Source of the DNA: Bifidobacterium erythrocebi
GTDB taxonomy: Bacteria > Actinomycetota > Actinomycetes > Actinomycetales > Bifidobacteriaceae
Direction: 5' to 3'
Assembly (NCBI RefSeq): GCF_012932675.1
Contig: NZ_JAAIIF010000008.1
Location: 310,001-374,000, forward strand
Length of the DNA: 64,000 nucleotides
Shown here: in pieces, positions 1 through 9,900 of the stretch
How positions within the stretch are numbered: position 1 is the stretch's first letter
How the letters are laid out: each line of letters starts with the position of its first letter
Translations under genes and position numbers: made by a program
The notes under the pieces: generated by a model
The model's input: only the letters and a program-made list of their open reading frames with translations
Told to the model about the DNA's origin: nothing
Databases searched by the model: none

Positions 1-38
1 ACGCCTTCCTCGAGCAGGCCATGGACTACGACGTCTGA
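1..38 (+). CDS. 3' end of an unidentified protein
   Basis: Only the last eleven codons are inside the window, reading AFLEQAMDYDV followed by TGA. The frame is open to the left edge. Nothing can be said about function from so short a piece. It is followed by about 150 bases without a gene before the next start. Confidence 0.4.
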   Translation, partial: AFLEQAMDYDV

Positions 39-188
39 GAGCCGCGTGCCCGCCGCCCGTCCGCCACTTCCCCGTCATATCGGAATCGCAGCACATTCCT
101 GCATGCTTTTCCATGTTTCATAGGCATTGGATATGCAAAGCGTTTCGGCATAGGCTCGCGGTGTACATGCAGAAAGGAATGCAAAACC

Positions 189-863
189 ATGAGCAAGCCC
201 TATATCGTATGTCACATGATGATGTCGATCGACGGTCGCATCGACTGCGGCATGACCGTGCAGTTGGCGGGCAACGCCGAATACTACGAGACGCTGGCGG
301 CGCTGGACGCCCCGACCCGCGTGAGCGGCCGCGTCACCGCCCAGCTGGAGATGGCCTCCGGCGAATTCCACGCCACCGGCAGCCCGCTCGGTCACGAAGC
401 CTTCTCCAAGAAGGCCGACGCTGAAGGATACAACGTAATTCCCGACACCAAGGGCACGTTGAGTTGGCCGGACGATTCCGGCAGCGCCAAACCTCTGGTC
501 ATCCTGACCTGCGAGCAGGTGGGCGAGGATTACCTCGAGTTCCTGGATTCACGCAATATCTCGTGGATCGCCACAGGCCGCGACCGCATCGACCTCAAGC
601 GTGCCAGCGAAATCCTCAATGATGAGTTCGGCGTCAAGCGCATGGCCGTGGTCGGTGGCGGCACCATCAACGGCGGATTCCTCGACGCCGGGCTGCTTGA
701 CGAGGTGAGCATTCTGATCGGCCCCGGCATCGACGGCCGCAAGGGCATGGCCTCCACGTTCGACGGCCTGCCGATGGATCGCAGGCCCGTCGCCCTGAAG
801 CTCGAATCCGCCACCCCGTACGAGGACGGCGCGGTCTGGCTGCGCTATTCGCTCGGCAAGTGA
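189..863 (+). CDS. RibD C-terminal/dihydrofolate reductase-like family protein
   Basis: 224 residues, about the usual length for stand-alone RibD C-terminal domain proteins. These are NADPH-dependent reductases related to the riboflavin-pathway reductase and to DHFR. The N-terminal strand and loop (IVCHMMMSIDGRID, near residues 5-18) and the glycine-rich cofactor loop VVGGGTINGGFL near 157-168, followed by LLDEV, are typical of the family. The start follows a GAAAGGAATGCAAAACC leader. No other riboflavin gene is adjacent, so the substrate is unknown; it may be a general reductase and not part of riboflavin synthesis. Family assignment is firm, reaction inferred. Confidence 0.75.
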   Translation: MSKPYIVCHMMMSIDGRIDCGMTVQLAGNAEYYETLAALDAPTRVSGRVTAQLEMASGEFHATGSPLGHEAFSKKADAEGYNVIPDTKGTLSWPDDSGSAKPLVILTCEQVGEDYLEFLDSRNISWIATGRDRIDLKRASEILNDEFGVKRMAVVGGGTINGGFLDAGLLDEVSILIGPGIDGRKGMASTFDGLPMDRRPVALKLESATPYEDGAVWLRYSLGK

Positions 864-939
864 GCCGGAACCGGCTATAAGCAGAATCGAAGCGGGAGTA
901 TGGATACGCGCCGCCGCGCTGTGCGGCTATGGGGTTAGT

Positions 940-2511
940 ATGAAACGCATGAGTGAAACCGTTTCAACCGCATCCAATGCGGCCGGCGCGTGGACGAACC
1001 CGCTGCGCGACCCCCGCGACCTGCGCCTGCCGCGTATCGCCGGCCCGTGCAGCATCGTGATCTTCGGCGTGACCGGCGACCTGTCCCGCAAGAAGCTGCT
1101 TCCCGCCATCTACGATCTGGCCAACCGCGGCCTGTTGCCGCCGAGCTTCGGCCTGACGGGATTCGCACGCCGCGATTGGACCGAGGACCATTTCAAGGAC
1201 TTCGTCAAGGAGAACGTGCAGGCGCACTGCCGCACGCCGTTCAAGGAATCGACCTGGAGACAGCTCGCCGCGGGCATCCGCTTCGTGCAGGGCACCTTCG
1301 ACGACCCCAAGGCGTTCGAACGCCTGTCCGACACCGTGGCCGAGCTGGACCGCGACCGCGGCACGCGCGGCAACCACGCGTTCTACATGTCCGTGCCGCC
1401 GCGCGCATTCCCGCAGGTCTCCCGCCAGCTAGCCGACTGCGGTCTGGCGAAATCCGATAAGGGCGCATGGCGCCGCGTGATCATCGAGAAGCCGTTCGGC
1501 CATGATCTGGCCAGCGCCAAGGAGCTCGACCGCGTGGTCTCCGAGGTGTTCGACCCGTCGAGCGTGTTCCGCATCGACCATTACCTCGGCAAGGAGACCG
1601 TGCAGAACATCCTGGCGCTGCGCTTCGCCAACGCCATGTATGAGCCGATCTGGAACAACAACTACGTGGACCACGTGCAGATCACGCACGCCGAGGACAT
1701 CGGCGTGGCCGGTCGCGCCGGCTACTACGACGGCATCGGCGCCGCGCGAGACATCATCCAGAACCATCTGCTGCAACTCATGGCATTGACCGCCATGGAG
1801 GAGCCGGTCTCCTTCTCCGCCTCCGACCTGACCGCCGAGAAGACGAAGGTGCTCTCCGCCGTGCGTCTGCCCAAGGACCTGGCAGCGCATACCGCGCGAG
1901 GCCAGTACGCGGCCGGCTGGCAGGGCTCGCACGAGGTGGTCGGCTACCTGGACGAGAAGGGCATCGACCCCGAATCCACCACCGAGACCTACGCCGCGAT
2001 TCGCCTGGACGTGGACACCCGCCGTTGGGCCGGCGTGCCGTTCTACCTGCGTACCGGCAAGCGCCTGGGCAAGCGCGTCACGGAGATTGCCGTGGTGTTC
2101 AAGCGTGCCCCCCACCTGCCGTTCGAATCGACCGCCACCAAGGAGCTCGGCAAGAACGCCATCGTGATCCGCGTGCAGCCCGACGAGGGCGTGACCATGC
2201 GCTTCGGCGCGAAGGTGCCGGGCGGCACCTCGATGGAGGTGCGCGACGTGTCGATGGACTTCGGCTACGGCCGTTCGTTCACCGAATCCTCGCCCGAAGC
2301 CTACGAACGTCTGATCCTCGACGTGCTGCTGGGCGACCCGCCGCTGTTCCCCACCACCGAGGAGGTCAACCTCTCGTGGAAGATCCTCGACCCGATCGAG
2401 GAGTTCTGGTCGACGCTCGGCCAGCCGCAGCCGTACCGTTCCGGCACGTGGGGGCCGCAGGAGGCCGTTGAAATGCTCGCCCGCGATGGACACCGTTGGA
2501 GGATGCCGTGA
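940..2511 (+). CDS. zwf: Glucose-6-phosphate 1-dehydrogenase
   Basis: 523 residues. It oxidises glucose 6-phosphate to 6-phosphogluconolactone with NADP+ in the cytoplasm. The nucleotide-binding fingerprint IFGVTGDLSRKK lies near residues 41-52 and the substrate/active-site signature RIDHYLGKE near 211-219, with the catalytic histidine in the HYLGK block. It is first in a zwf-opcA-pgl operon, and its stop overlaps the next start by four bases. Bifidobacteria ferment hexoses mainly through the phosphoketolase bifid shunt, so this branch probably supplies NADPH and pentoses. The start at 940 has only a weak RBS; an ATG nine bases further in is possible. Confidence 0.95.
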   Translation: MKRMSETVSTASNAAGAWTNPLRDPRDLRLPRIAGPCSIVIFGVTGDLSRKKLLPAIYDLANRGLLPPSFGLTGFARRDWTEDHFKDFVKENVQAHCRTPFKESTWRQLAAGIRFVQGTFDDPKAFERLSDTVAELDRDRGTRGNHAFYMSVPPRAFPQVSRQLADCGLAKSDKGAWRRVIIEKPFGHDLASAKELDRVVSEVFDPSSVFRIDHYLGKETVQNILALRFANAMYEPIWNNNYVDHVQITHAEDIGVAGRAGYYDGIGAARDIIQNHLLQLMALTAMEEPVSFSASDLTAEKTKVLSAVRLPKDLAAHTARGQYAAGWQGSHEVVGYLDEKGIDPESTTETYAAIRLDVDTRRWAGVPFYLRTGKRLGKRVTEIAVVFKRAPHLPFESTATKELGKNAIVIRVQPDEGVTMRFGAKVPGGTSMEVRDVSMDFGYGRSFTESSPEAYERLILDVLLGDPPLFPTTEEVNLSWKILDPIEEFWSTLGQPQPYRSGTWGPQEAVEMLARDGHRWRMP

Positions 2512-3458
2512 TCATTACCATGCAAGATACCGAGACCCGCGAGATCTCGGCGAAGATCGACGAACTGCACGAGGAACGCGGCGAGGCCGCGCTGGGCCGC
2601 GTGCTCACCCTGCTCATCTCCACCAACGAGGCCGCGCTCGAACATGACCTCGAAGTCGCCAACAACGCGAGCCGCGAGCACCCCTGCCGCGTGATCGCCG
2701 TCGCGCCGAGCAGCCGCAAGGTCAATCCGGAAGAGGAGGAGCGCCCCACCTTCCTCGACGCCGAGATCCGCTTCGGTTCCGACGCCGGGGCCGGCGAGAT
2801 CATCGTGCTGCGCCCGCGCGGCGGCCTGGTCCGCCACGCCGACACTCTGGTGATCCCGCTGCTCGTGCCCGACGCGCCCGTGGTGGCGTGGTGGCCGAAC
2901 GAGGCGCCCGCGAACCTGTCCAAGGATCTGCTCGGCTCCATGGCCAGCAGCCGCATCACCGACGCGATGCATTCCTCGAACCCGCAGCGCACGATGGACG
3001 ATCTGCGCCGCAACCGTTCCTCCAAGGACGTGGACATGTCGTGGACGCGTCTGACCGTATGGCGCGCGATGATCGCCTCCATGCTCGACCAGCCGCCGCA
3101 CCTGCCGGTGAGCAACGTGCGCGTGACCGGGCAGAAGGATTACCTGCCGTTGGATCTGCTGGCCGCATGGCTGCGCCTGCGCCTGAACGTGCCGGTGATG
3201 ATCGAGGAGGACCCGAACGCCACGGCCGTCACCGGCGTGTACCTGACGCGCGGCGACGGCGTGCTGAGCCTGGAACGTCCCTCCACCGACGACGGGTTCG
3301 CCGTGATCAGCGTGCCCGGCCAGTCGCCGCAGACCATCAGCGTGCCCGCGCGAACGCTTGAGGAATGCCTGAGCGAGGAGCTTGGCCGCCTCTACCCCGA
3401 CGAGATCTACAGCGAGGTCGTCTCGCAAGGCCTGGATCTCGTCAAGCCGAAGCGGTAG
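2508..3458 (+). CDS. opcA: Glucose-6-phosphate dehydrogenase assembly protein OpcA
   Basis: 316 residues from a GTG start at 2508. That start gives a GTGA overlap with the zwf stop and is preceded by GGAGGA at the right distance; an upstream ATG at 2496 in the same frame would lie within the RBS. OpcA proteins bind and activate or assemble glucose-6-phosphate dehydrogenase in cyanobacteria and actinobacteria, which fits the position directly after zwf. The conserved central stretch VVAWWPNEAP sits near residues 125-134. No catalytic motif is expected. The family call rests on sequence character plus operon context. Confidence 0.9.
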   Translation: MIITMQDTETREISAKIDELHEERGEAALGRVLTLLISTNEAALEHDLEVANNASREHPCRVIAVAPSSRKVNPEEEERPTFLDAEIRFGSDAGAGEIIVLRPRGGLVRHADTLVIPLLVPDAPVVAWWPNEAPANLSKDLLGSMASSRITDAMHSSNPQRTMDDLRRNRSSKDVDMSWTRLTVWRAMIASMLDQPPHLPVSNVRVTGQKDYLPLDLLAAWLRLRLNVPVMIEEDPNATAVTGVYLTRGDGVLSLERPSTDDGFAVISVPGQSPQTISVPARTLEECLSEELGRLYPDEIYSEVVSQGLDLVKPKR

Positions 3459-3516
3459 CCGACCGCACCGGATCGTTGCCGCCATACATGAAAGAACGCT
3501 TACCGAAGGAACGAAT

Positions 3517-4308
3517 GTGACAGAACGCAAGACCATCGTCTATCCGAACCCGCAGGTGCTGGCCGAGGCCGTGGCCGCCCGCACGCTGCTGACCATCATC
3601 GACCTGCTGGCCGAGCCGGGCCGAACCCGCGTGGACATCGCCGTGACCGGCGGCACCGACGGCAACCGCGTGTTCGCCGCGATGAACGCGAGCCCGCTGA
3701 ACGATGCCGTGGACTGGAGCCGCGTGCACGTGTGGTGGGGCGACGAGCGCTTCGTGGCGGCCGATGACGACGACCGCAACGCGAAGCAGGCCCGCGAAGC
3801 CTGGTACGGCGCGCTTGTGGAGAGCGGGCTCATGCCGGCCGGGAACATCCATGCGATGCCGGCGGACACGCGCGATGCCGAGCTGGTGGCCGCCGCCTCC
3901 CCCGAGCAGACCGATGCGGTGCTGGCCGAGGCCGCCGCGGAGTACCAGCGAGAGCTCATCGAGCAGCTGGGCGACGAGCCGGCGTTGGATATCGCGATGT
4001 TCGGCATGGGCCCGGACGCGCATTTCGCCTCCCTGTTCCCCGACCATGGCGAGGCCGAGATCAGCGACCCGCACGTGCTGGTCGCGGGCGTGCGCGACTC
4101 GCCGAAGCCGCCGCCGCTGCGCCTGACGCTGACCGTGCCGATGATCGCCCGTTCGAGGCACACGTGGGTGTTCACCTCCGAAGAGCGCAAGGCCGGCGCG
4201 GTCAAGGCCGCGTTCGCCCGGCGGAACAACCCGCATGCGCCGAGCTCCTATGCCGATGGCGAGGAACTGCTCTGGCTCATCGACGAGGGTGCCGCCTCCG
4301 AGCTGTGA
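3517..4308 (+). CDS. pgl: 6-phosphogluconolactonase
   Basis: 263 residues from a GTG start with CGAAGGA upstream. It hydrolyses 6-phosphogluconolactone to 6-phosphogluconate, the second step of the oxidative pentose-phosphate branch. Family blocks seen are VTGGTDGNRVF near residue 45-55, VHVWWGDERFVAADDDDRN near 70-88 and MFGMGPDAHFASLFP near 160-174 (the last two are the usual Pgl/DevB signatures). It is the last gene of zwf-opcA-pgl and is followed by a strong terminator. The frame is open further upstream, but the longer versions lack an RBS and overlap opcA. Confidence 0.93.
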   Translation: MTERKTIVYPNPQVLAEAVAARTLLTIIDLLAEPGRTRVDIAVTGGTDGNRVFAAMNASPLNDAVDWSRVHVWWGDERFVAADDDDRNAKQAREAWYGALVESGLMPAGNIHAMPADTRDAELVAAASPEQTDAVLAEAAAEYQRELIEQLGDEPALDIAMFGMGPDAHFASLFPDHGEAEISDPHVLVAGVRDSPKPPPLRLTLTVPMIARSRHTWVFTSEERKAGAVKAAFARRNNPHAPSSYADGEELLWLIDEGAASEL

Positions 4309-4342
4309 GGCCCATCCGGAGTCCATTCGAAACGTCAAATGT

Positions 4343-4386
4343 GGTGTTCCCACGGTCAATAACCGTGGGAACACCCCATTTTTTTG
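4343..4386 (+). terminator. Rho-independent terminator of the zwf-opcA-pgl operon
   Basis: A perfect 14-bp stem (4343-4356 with 4362-4375) and a 5-base loop are followed by CCATTTTTTT. It lies 34 bases after the pgl stop codon. Confidence 0.92.
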
Positions 4387-4400
4387 CTTGTTTTTAGCCG

Positions 4401-4467
4401 ACGCATGATATTCCACCAAGCGTCGCTTCCGTACCGCCTACGGAAGCCAACAACCGCCTACGGAACC
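4401..4467. repeat. Dispersed repeat element, short (deleted) copy
   Basis: The left edge (GCATGATATTCC...) and right edge (two copies of a CCGCCTACGGAA core) match both ends of the long copy at 11173-11333 in the same orientation, but the middle is missing. The last bases of the sortase gene, including its TAG stop at 4458-4460, lie inside this copy. Together with the copy at 11173 it brackets the pilus locus. Confidence 0.7.
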
Positions 4468-5453
4468 GGCTTCGAAGCCGAACTCGGGCATGAACCGCCA
4501 TACCTTCGCGTGGCGTGACGCATGGGCTCCCCCGCGTCATGGCGAGTCCGCCTGGCTGCCATGACGCCCGCGCACCCGCAGACCGCCACAGCCAGGAACA
4601 CCCACCCGCCGACGGTACGCCCGTCGTGCAGGTCAGTCGGATCGGGCGCGGGCACGGGAATGCTCACCCGATGCCCGGAGACCAGCAGCCTGTGGGAGTT
4701 GATGCCGTACGGGGTGCAGGTCATCAGGGTGAGACGATCCTGCCCGGGAACGATGCGCAGCTGCGTGGTGTCGTTCGGTTCGATCACCGAGATATGGTCC
4801 ACCTCGTAGGCGAGCGTCTCGTTCATCGTCCTGATATAGACGAAATCCCCTTCGCGCATCTCGTCCAGTCTGGTGAACATCTGCGCCTTCACCATGCCGC
4901 GATGCCCGGTGATGACCGCGTGCGTGCTGCGCCCGCCGACCGGCAGGCTGCTGCCGTACAGGTGGCCGGCGCCCAGCGACAATTGCCGATTGCCCGTACC
5001 GTGGTAGATGGGGAGGTTCACCGAGATCTTCGGTATGATCACGCTTCCCATCACGCCATGCCCTTCGTTCAGCAGCGCGTTGTACCGCCTGTCCTTGGAC
5101 GAACGGGAGAAGCCGCCGCCCTGATCGGTGAACGGGTCGATCGCCTCGCCCAGTACCGGCTGACCGGATTGTGCCAACTGTCGGTTGTAGGCCCGTGCGG
5201 CCTTGAGCTCGTCGCCGACCCGGGACTTGGGCCACAGGCTCACCCGTTCCTCGGCCGAAGACGCCGACCCGGCCATCGACGAGCTGGAGGAAAGCTGCAT
5301 CAGCACGGGGATCACCGTGCAGGCGAGCGCCACGGCGGCGAGTATGGCAGCGGCACCGTACATGATGCGCAGCTGTCGTTCCGCCCGCGTGCGCGTGCGC
5401 GATGCATTCGTGCCGCCGATCAGCTGGTCGAATGGTTGCGGCGAATATGCCAT
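4458..5453 (-). CDS. srtC: Class C (pilus-polymerising) sortase
   Basis: 331 residues. Class C sortases join LPXTG pilin subunits into covalent pili at the outer face of the membrane. An N-terminal membrane segment lies near residues 31-51. The lid motif typical of class C, DPF (in EAIDPFTDQ), is near 105. Catalytic histidine is in VITGHRGM, catalytic cysteine in LTLMTCTPYG and the arginine in HRLLVSGHR. A second membrane segment (GGWVFLAVAVCGCAGVM) is at the C-terminus. The start has GGGAGGG at good spacing. It is the last gene of a tip-backbone-sortase cluster. Its final codons fall inside a dispersed repeat, which may have reshaped the C-terminus. Confidence 0.93.
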   Translation of the reverse strand: MAYSPQPFDQLIGGTNASRTRTRAERQLRIMYGAAAILAAVALACTVIPVLMQLSSSSSMAGSASSAEERVSLWPKSRVGDELKAARAYNRQLAQSGQPVLGEAIDPFTDQGGGFSRSSKDRRYNALLNEGHGVMGSVIIPKISVNLPIYHGTGNRQLSLGAGHLYGSSLPVGGRSTHAVITGHRGMVKAQMFTRLDEMREGDFVYIRTMNETLAYEVDHISVIEPNDTTQLRIVPGQDRLTLMTCTPYGINSHRLLVSGHRVSIPVPAPDPTDLHDGRTVGGWVFLAVAVCGCAGVMAARRTRHDAGEPMRHATRRYGGSCPSSASKPVP

Positions 5454-5478
5454 GTATCTTCCCTCCCCTCTGGTTTCG

Positions 5479-5523
5479 TCAGTGCGATCAGTGCGGTCAG
5501 CACGGTCAGTGCGATCAGTACCG
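5479..5523. repeat. Five tandem 9-bp repeats in the sortase leader
   Basis: Five units of a TCAGTGCGA-like 9-mer (two identical, three with 1-3 changes) run without gaps. The block lies 26 bases upstream of the sortase start, in the gap between backbone pilin and sortase. Confidence 0.8.
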
Positions 5524-5698
5524 TATACCTATCGTGGTTTCGGTCGTAAGACGGCAAGTCGGCGGGACCGTACGGCGTACCCGTGGTACGCGTCGCATGG
5601 TTCCGCCGATTTGCGTGTTTCGGGCAGGCCGGCACTTACCGGAGAGCCCGGCTATCAGACGTGTGCATCGGATGTGCTCACGTCTGTCGCTCGCCGGT

Positions 5699-6919
5699 TC
5701 AGGCGGCGAGCTCCCGCTTCGTCTTACGTGCGCGGATCACGATGATCGCCGCGCCGCCTGCGCACAGCAGCGCCACGATGCCGAGGAGCGCCATGCCCAT
5801 GGCACCGGTGAGCGGCAGCTGGACGATGCTCTTGACGTTGTGGTACACGTAGCCGTTCGTGCCGTTGGTCAGCAGGCCGCTGGACGGGAGGGACATGTCT
5901 TCGATGGAGCCCAGGACGATCTGTCCGTTGTCGTTCTTGATCATGGTGATCTTCAGCTTGCCTGCGGAGCCGGCCCAATAGGTGGCGGGCACCTTGGTTT
6001 CCTTGAGGTAGTAGGTGCCGGCGTTCAGCTTGAACTGGGAGAAGTCGACCAGGCCGCCGCTGTTGGAGGTGGCCACGACGGGCTTGTCGTTGCCGTCCTT
6101 CACCGGCGTGTTGAAGTCCTTGTCGGAGTACAGGGTGAATTCCGCGCCGGCCAGTCCGGTGCGGTCGTCCTTCACGCCGACCTTGGTGAACGTGAATCCG
6201 CCGCGTACCGTGGTGGACGATCCGGTCTTCGCGTTGACGGCCTGCGTCAGGTCGATCGTGCCGGAGTTGTTCGTCACCCCGCAGCTGTCGGGCAGCGGCG
6301 TACCGACCAGCATGTTCGCGAAGCCGTCGTATTCGACGGTGGTGTCGCCGGTGTCCTTAATCTGCTTCTTCGGGTTCGTGGTGTCGAAGATCACGTACAG
6401 TCCGGGTTCGCTCACGTCCAGGGTCACGGTCTTGTTGGCCTCGTCAAGCTTCACCGTGGAGAGCGGCGTGCCGGTGACGCCGGGGTCGTTGGCGTAGTTG
6501 CGGATGAACGTGTCGTTGCGGGTGTTGGCGAGCCAGTTCATGGGGTCGCCCTGGTTGTCTTCGCTGTCGTACAGCTTGTTGCCGGAGTTGTCCTTGATGT
6601 CTCCCAGCGCGTTGATGATCGCGGTCTTCGACGCTTCCACTGTCTGCAGGTGCACGGATCCCCCGGTCGGACCGTTGCCGATCTCGTAGTCGGCGACCTT
6701 GGCCGCGCTGAACGTGCGGGTGCCGGTCGACTGTTTGCCGTCCCATGTCTTGAAGGCGTCCATGTCGCTGCCCTTGAGCGTGATGGTGTTGCTGGTGGCC
6801 GCGCAATCCCCGGCTGGCTTGGTGCCGGTTTCGTCGGCCAATGCGCTGCCGGCGGTTCCCATGGCCGCGAACAGCGTTGCCGCCGCCGCGAATCCTGCGA
6901 TCCATGTTGTTGTTCTCAT
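5699..6919 (-). CDS. fimA: Major (backbone) fimbrial subunit with LPLTG anchor
   Basis: 406 residues. A signal peptide (MRTTTWIAGFAAAATLFAAM and a cleavage region near ALADE) is followed by an N-terminal fimbrial domain and a Cna-B/SpaA-type domain. That domain ends in the E-box YYLKETKVPATYW, where the glutamate normally drives isopeptide bond formation. The C-terminus has the sorting signal QLPLTG, a hydrophobic stretch and a basic tail (RARKTKRELAA). The start is the ATG at 6919 with GGAGAAG before it; an upstream in-frame ATG overlaps that RBS. It lies between the tip gene and the sortase, the usual pilus order. No clear YPKN-type pilin motif was recognised. Confidence 0.9.
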   Translation of the reverse strand: MRTTTWIAGFAAAATLFAAMGTAGSALADETGTKPAGDCAATSNTITLKGSDMDAFKTWDGKQSTGTRTFSAAKVADYEIGNGPTGGSVHLQTVEASKTAIINALGDIKDNSGNKLYDSEDNQGDPMNWLANTRNDTFIRNYANDPGVTGTPLSTVKLDEANKTVTLDVSEPGLYVIFDTTNPKKQIKDTGDTTVEYDGFANMLVGTPLPDSCGVTNNSGTIDLTQAVNAKTGSSTTVRGGFTFTKVGVKDDRTGLAGAEFTLYSDKDFNTPVKDGNDKPVVATSNSGGLVDFSQFKLNAGTYYLKETKVPATYWAGSAGKLKITMIKNDNGQIVLGSIEDMSLPSSGLLTNGTNGYVYHNVKSIVQLPLTGAMGMALLGIVALLCAGGAAIIVIRARKTKRELAA

Positions 6920-6997
6920 TGTCTTCTCCATTCTGATCTGGTAAAGAACAGTTCCTTATCGGGTTCGTATGGGTTTTCTCCCGTGGGTTCGTTGTGT

Positions 6998-9900
6998 TTA
7001 CGGATCCATGGGAGAATCCCCGTACGCACGTTTTCTGATATACGCCGCCACGGCCAGTGCGAGCACGGATCCCCCGCCTGCGGCGATTGCCACAGCCGTG
7101 AGCAGCAGGGCTTCGGCATGCCCGGTGATGGGCAGCGCGGAGACCGGTTCGGGCCGGTTGGTCAGGCGGTTGCCGTGTATGCCGGACCATTCGCCGTGGC
7201 CTTTAAGCACGGTCTGCGCCTTGGGATGTGCTTGGCTGATGGTGAATTCGGCCCACGTGCTGGCGCTGTCGGGCAGCTGGTATCCGCCGGGCGCGGTGAT
7301 TTCGGTCAACCGGTAGGTGCCCCAGTCGAGGTTGTCGACCGTCAGCCTGCCTGCGGCTGGGTCCTTGTCGCCGGCGCCCGCGCAGGCGGATGCCCCGTTT
7401 GCCGTGCAGTCGGCGAAGTTGTTGAGGGAGTCGTTGACCTTCTCCCATGCGCCGGCGCTGTTTTTCCGTTCGAGCCGCCATGTGGTGCCCGTCAGGTATT
7501 CCTCGGGCCGGCTGTGGTCCACCTTGCTCCAGGTGACCGATCCGGTGATCTTCCTGTCGCGTACCGTCATGGTGTAGCCGCCGCCCCACCGGTGCACGGA
7601 TGGGTCCGGCTGCCCTTGCGCGTCGACCGGTCCGTAGTAGGTTCCGGCACCGCAGTTCGTCAGGTAGAAGTCGGTCGTCTTGGTGTTGATCTCGTAGCCG
7701 GTCGGCGCTTTGACCTCCTTGACCCGGTAGGCCGTGCCGCATTGCAGCCCCTGCGTTTTGCCGACGACGATCATGCCGTTCCTGTCCGTCACCGCGGTGA
7801 TCGGCCTGGGCGTGGCCGAGGCGTAGTCGTGGCCGTTCCATGCGAGCAGTTCGAATGTGGCGCCGGCGAGGTCCCGGTAACCGGAGGCGTTGTCGTCGGT
7901 TTTGTGCAGCAGGATCGTCGATGTCGTCACGCTGACGCCGCTGCTGCTGATGGCGGCGCTGCTGGCGTTGGCCTTGCCGGCGTCCGTCCATGGCGTATCG
8001 GTGAATTGCGCGGTGTTCTTCAGGTCGAATCCGGCGCTTCCCTTGAAGCCGTACCGGTAGCTGATGGTCACCGGTGTGGAGTCCGGCACGTAGACGGTGA
8101 GCGTGCCGCCGAGTTTGGCGTCGTTCTCCCGGTAGACGATCGCGTCCGGGGACGGCTGGTAGGTTTTGCCGGCGGGGCAGGCCTGGCCGTTGCCGATCCA
8201 GGCCAGGCACACGGTGACGTGCCCCAGGAACGTCACCTGCGGGTTGCTGCCGTCCGGCGCGGCCGGCACCGGTGAGCACGTCCCTGATGGGCAGGGTGTC
8301 GGGGTCGGCCGTGCCGTTGTGCGTCTTGTGGCTGGGGTCGATGTTCAGCCCGTACCGGTTGGCGCGCACGTAGTAGGTTCTGGTGAAGCTCTTGCCGTCG
8401 GCGGCCCAGTCGGAGTCGACGTTCTGCTTGTCTCCCACACCGGAGTTCGTCTTGCGGAAGTTGGTGGTGACGGTTTCCGATGTGGAGACGGGCGGTATGG
8501 TGCCGGAGCGCATCGAGACCGTGTTGTGGTATCCGATCGCCAGGCAGTCGCCAGTGCCGGCGCGTAGCGCGGAATCGGCGACGCAGCCCCTCTTGCTGTC
8601 GTATCTGCCTTCCGTCCAGTATGCGCCGTCGTTGACGTCGGGGCCTTTCGCCGCGACATACAGGTAGACGTTGCCCGCGTTCATCAGGTCGCTCGCCTGC
8701 TGCGGGATGGTGATCCGGTAGGTCCGGTCGCCGGTCTTTTCAAGCGTCACGCGGTATTGCACGCCCTTGATGTTGGTGAACGTCGTTTCGCCCACGCCGA
8801 GCCATTTCTTGTTGTTCGCATAGTCGGAGAACGCGAATCTCACGTCGCGCAATCCCTCGGGCAGGGTCTCGTCGAAGACGAGCGGCGACTTGCGCCAGTT
8901 GTCGGTCACGTGGGCGCTGATGCGCCATCCGACGCGCAGGGAGGTTTCGGGGTCGCCACCCGCGTTGATCGTGTAGTCGGCGCCGTTGGCGCCGCATGAG
9001 GTGAACTTCGGTGCTCCGGCCGTGGTGATGGGGTCGGAGCAGCCGTCCTTGACCAGGGATGCCGCCTGCACGTTGGCGGTGACGGTGTTGGCGAAGGAGC
9101 CGCCGACGCCGGTTCCCGCGGTCGCCGAGTTCCTGCGCACCGACGTGCCGGCGGGGTCGAAGAGGCTTTCGTAGGTGACCGAGGCGTTCGCGCCGGGGGC
9201 CAGCACGCTGCCAGCGATGAAGCGGAACGACGTGTAGCGGGTGGTTTCGCCGGCCTGGTCGAGGTCGGTCCAGTTCTTGCCTCCGTTGGAGGACACCTGG
9301 ATCGTTCCGGTGACCGCCATACCGTTGACGGCGACCTTCAGGCTCGTGCGCAGCAGATTCTTCGTGTACCACACGCCGTTGCCGGTGTCCTGCACGATCC
9401 ATCCGACGGGAAGATCGCCCTTGCCGGAGTTGCCGACCGTGACGTTCCATGAGGCCAGGGCGCAGCTGCCGTTTCCCACGCCCAACGTACGGCATTCGTC
9501 CGCGGAGGGAATCCGCTGGCTGCCGGCCGTCTTGGCAAGGGTGATCCGCGGCCGCAGCGAGTTCCATACGACCGCGCTTTTCGTGTAGTAGTCGCCCTTC
9601 TTGTCGGACAGGTAGAAGCGCGAGGTGTTCTTCGAGGCGGGGTGGAGCGCGCTGTTCGCGAAGGTCGAATCGTATTGGAGTTCCAGTGTCTGGCCGGGCT
9701 TGACGACGTACGAGTTCGGTTGGAACACCCATTTCCAATAGGTACCGTTCTGCATGGTTCCGGGCTGCCAACGTGCGGCCTTATTGCTCGTCTTGTAGTC
9801 GGTGCCGGAGACTGTCACGGGGTATACGTCCAATGTTCCGGCTCCCATCGTTGCGGTGAGCGTCTGGTACAGGCTCGCGATGTCATCGGCGGAATACCAT

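Noticed and set aside
5402-8275. A 957-codon plus-strand frame opposite the pilus genes
   Set aside because: Antisense to sortase, backbone pilin and tip gene. The composition is typical of high-GC shadow frames, and the minus-strand frames have signal peptides, E-boxes and LPXTG motifs.
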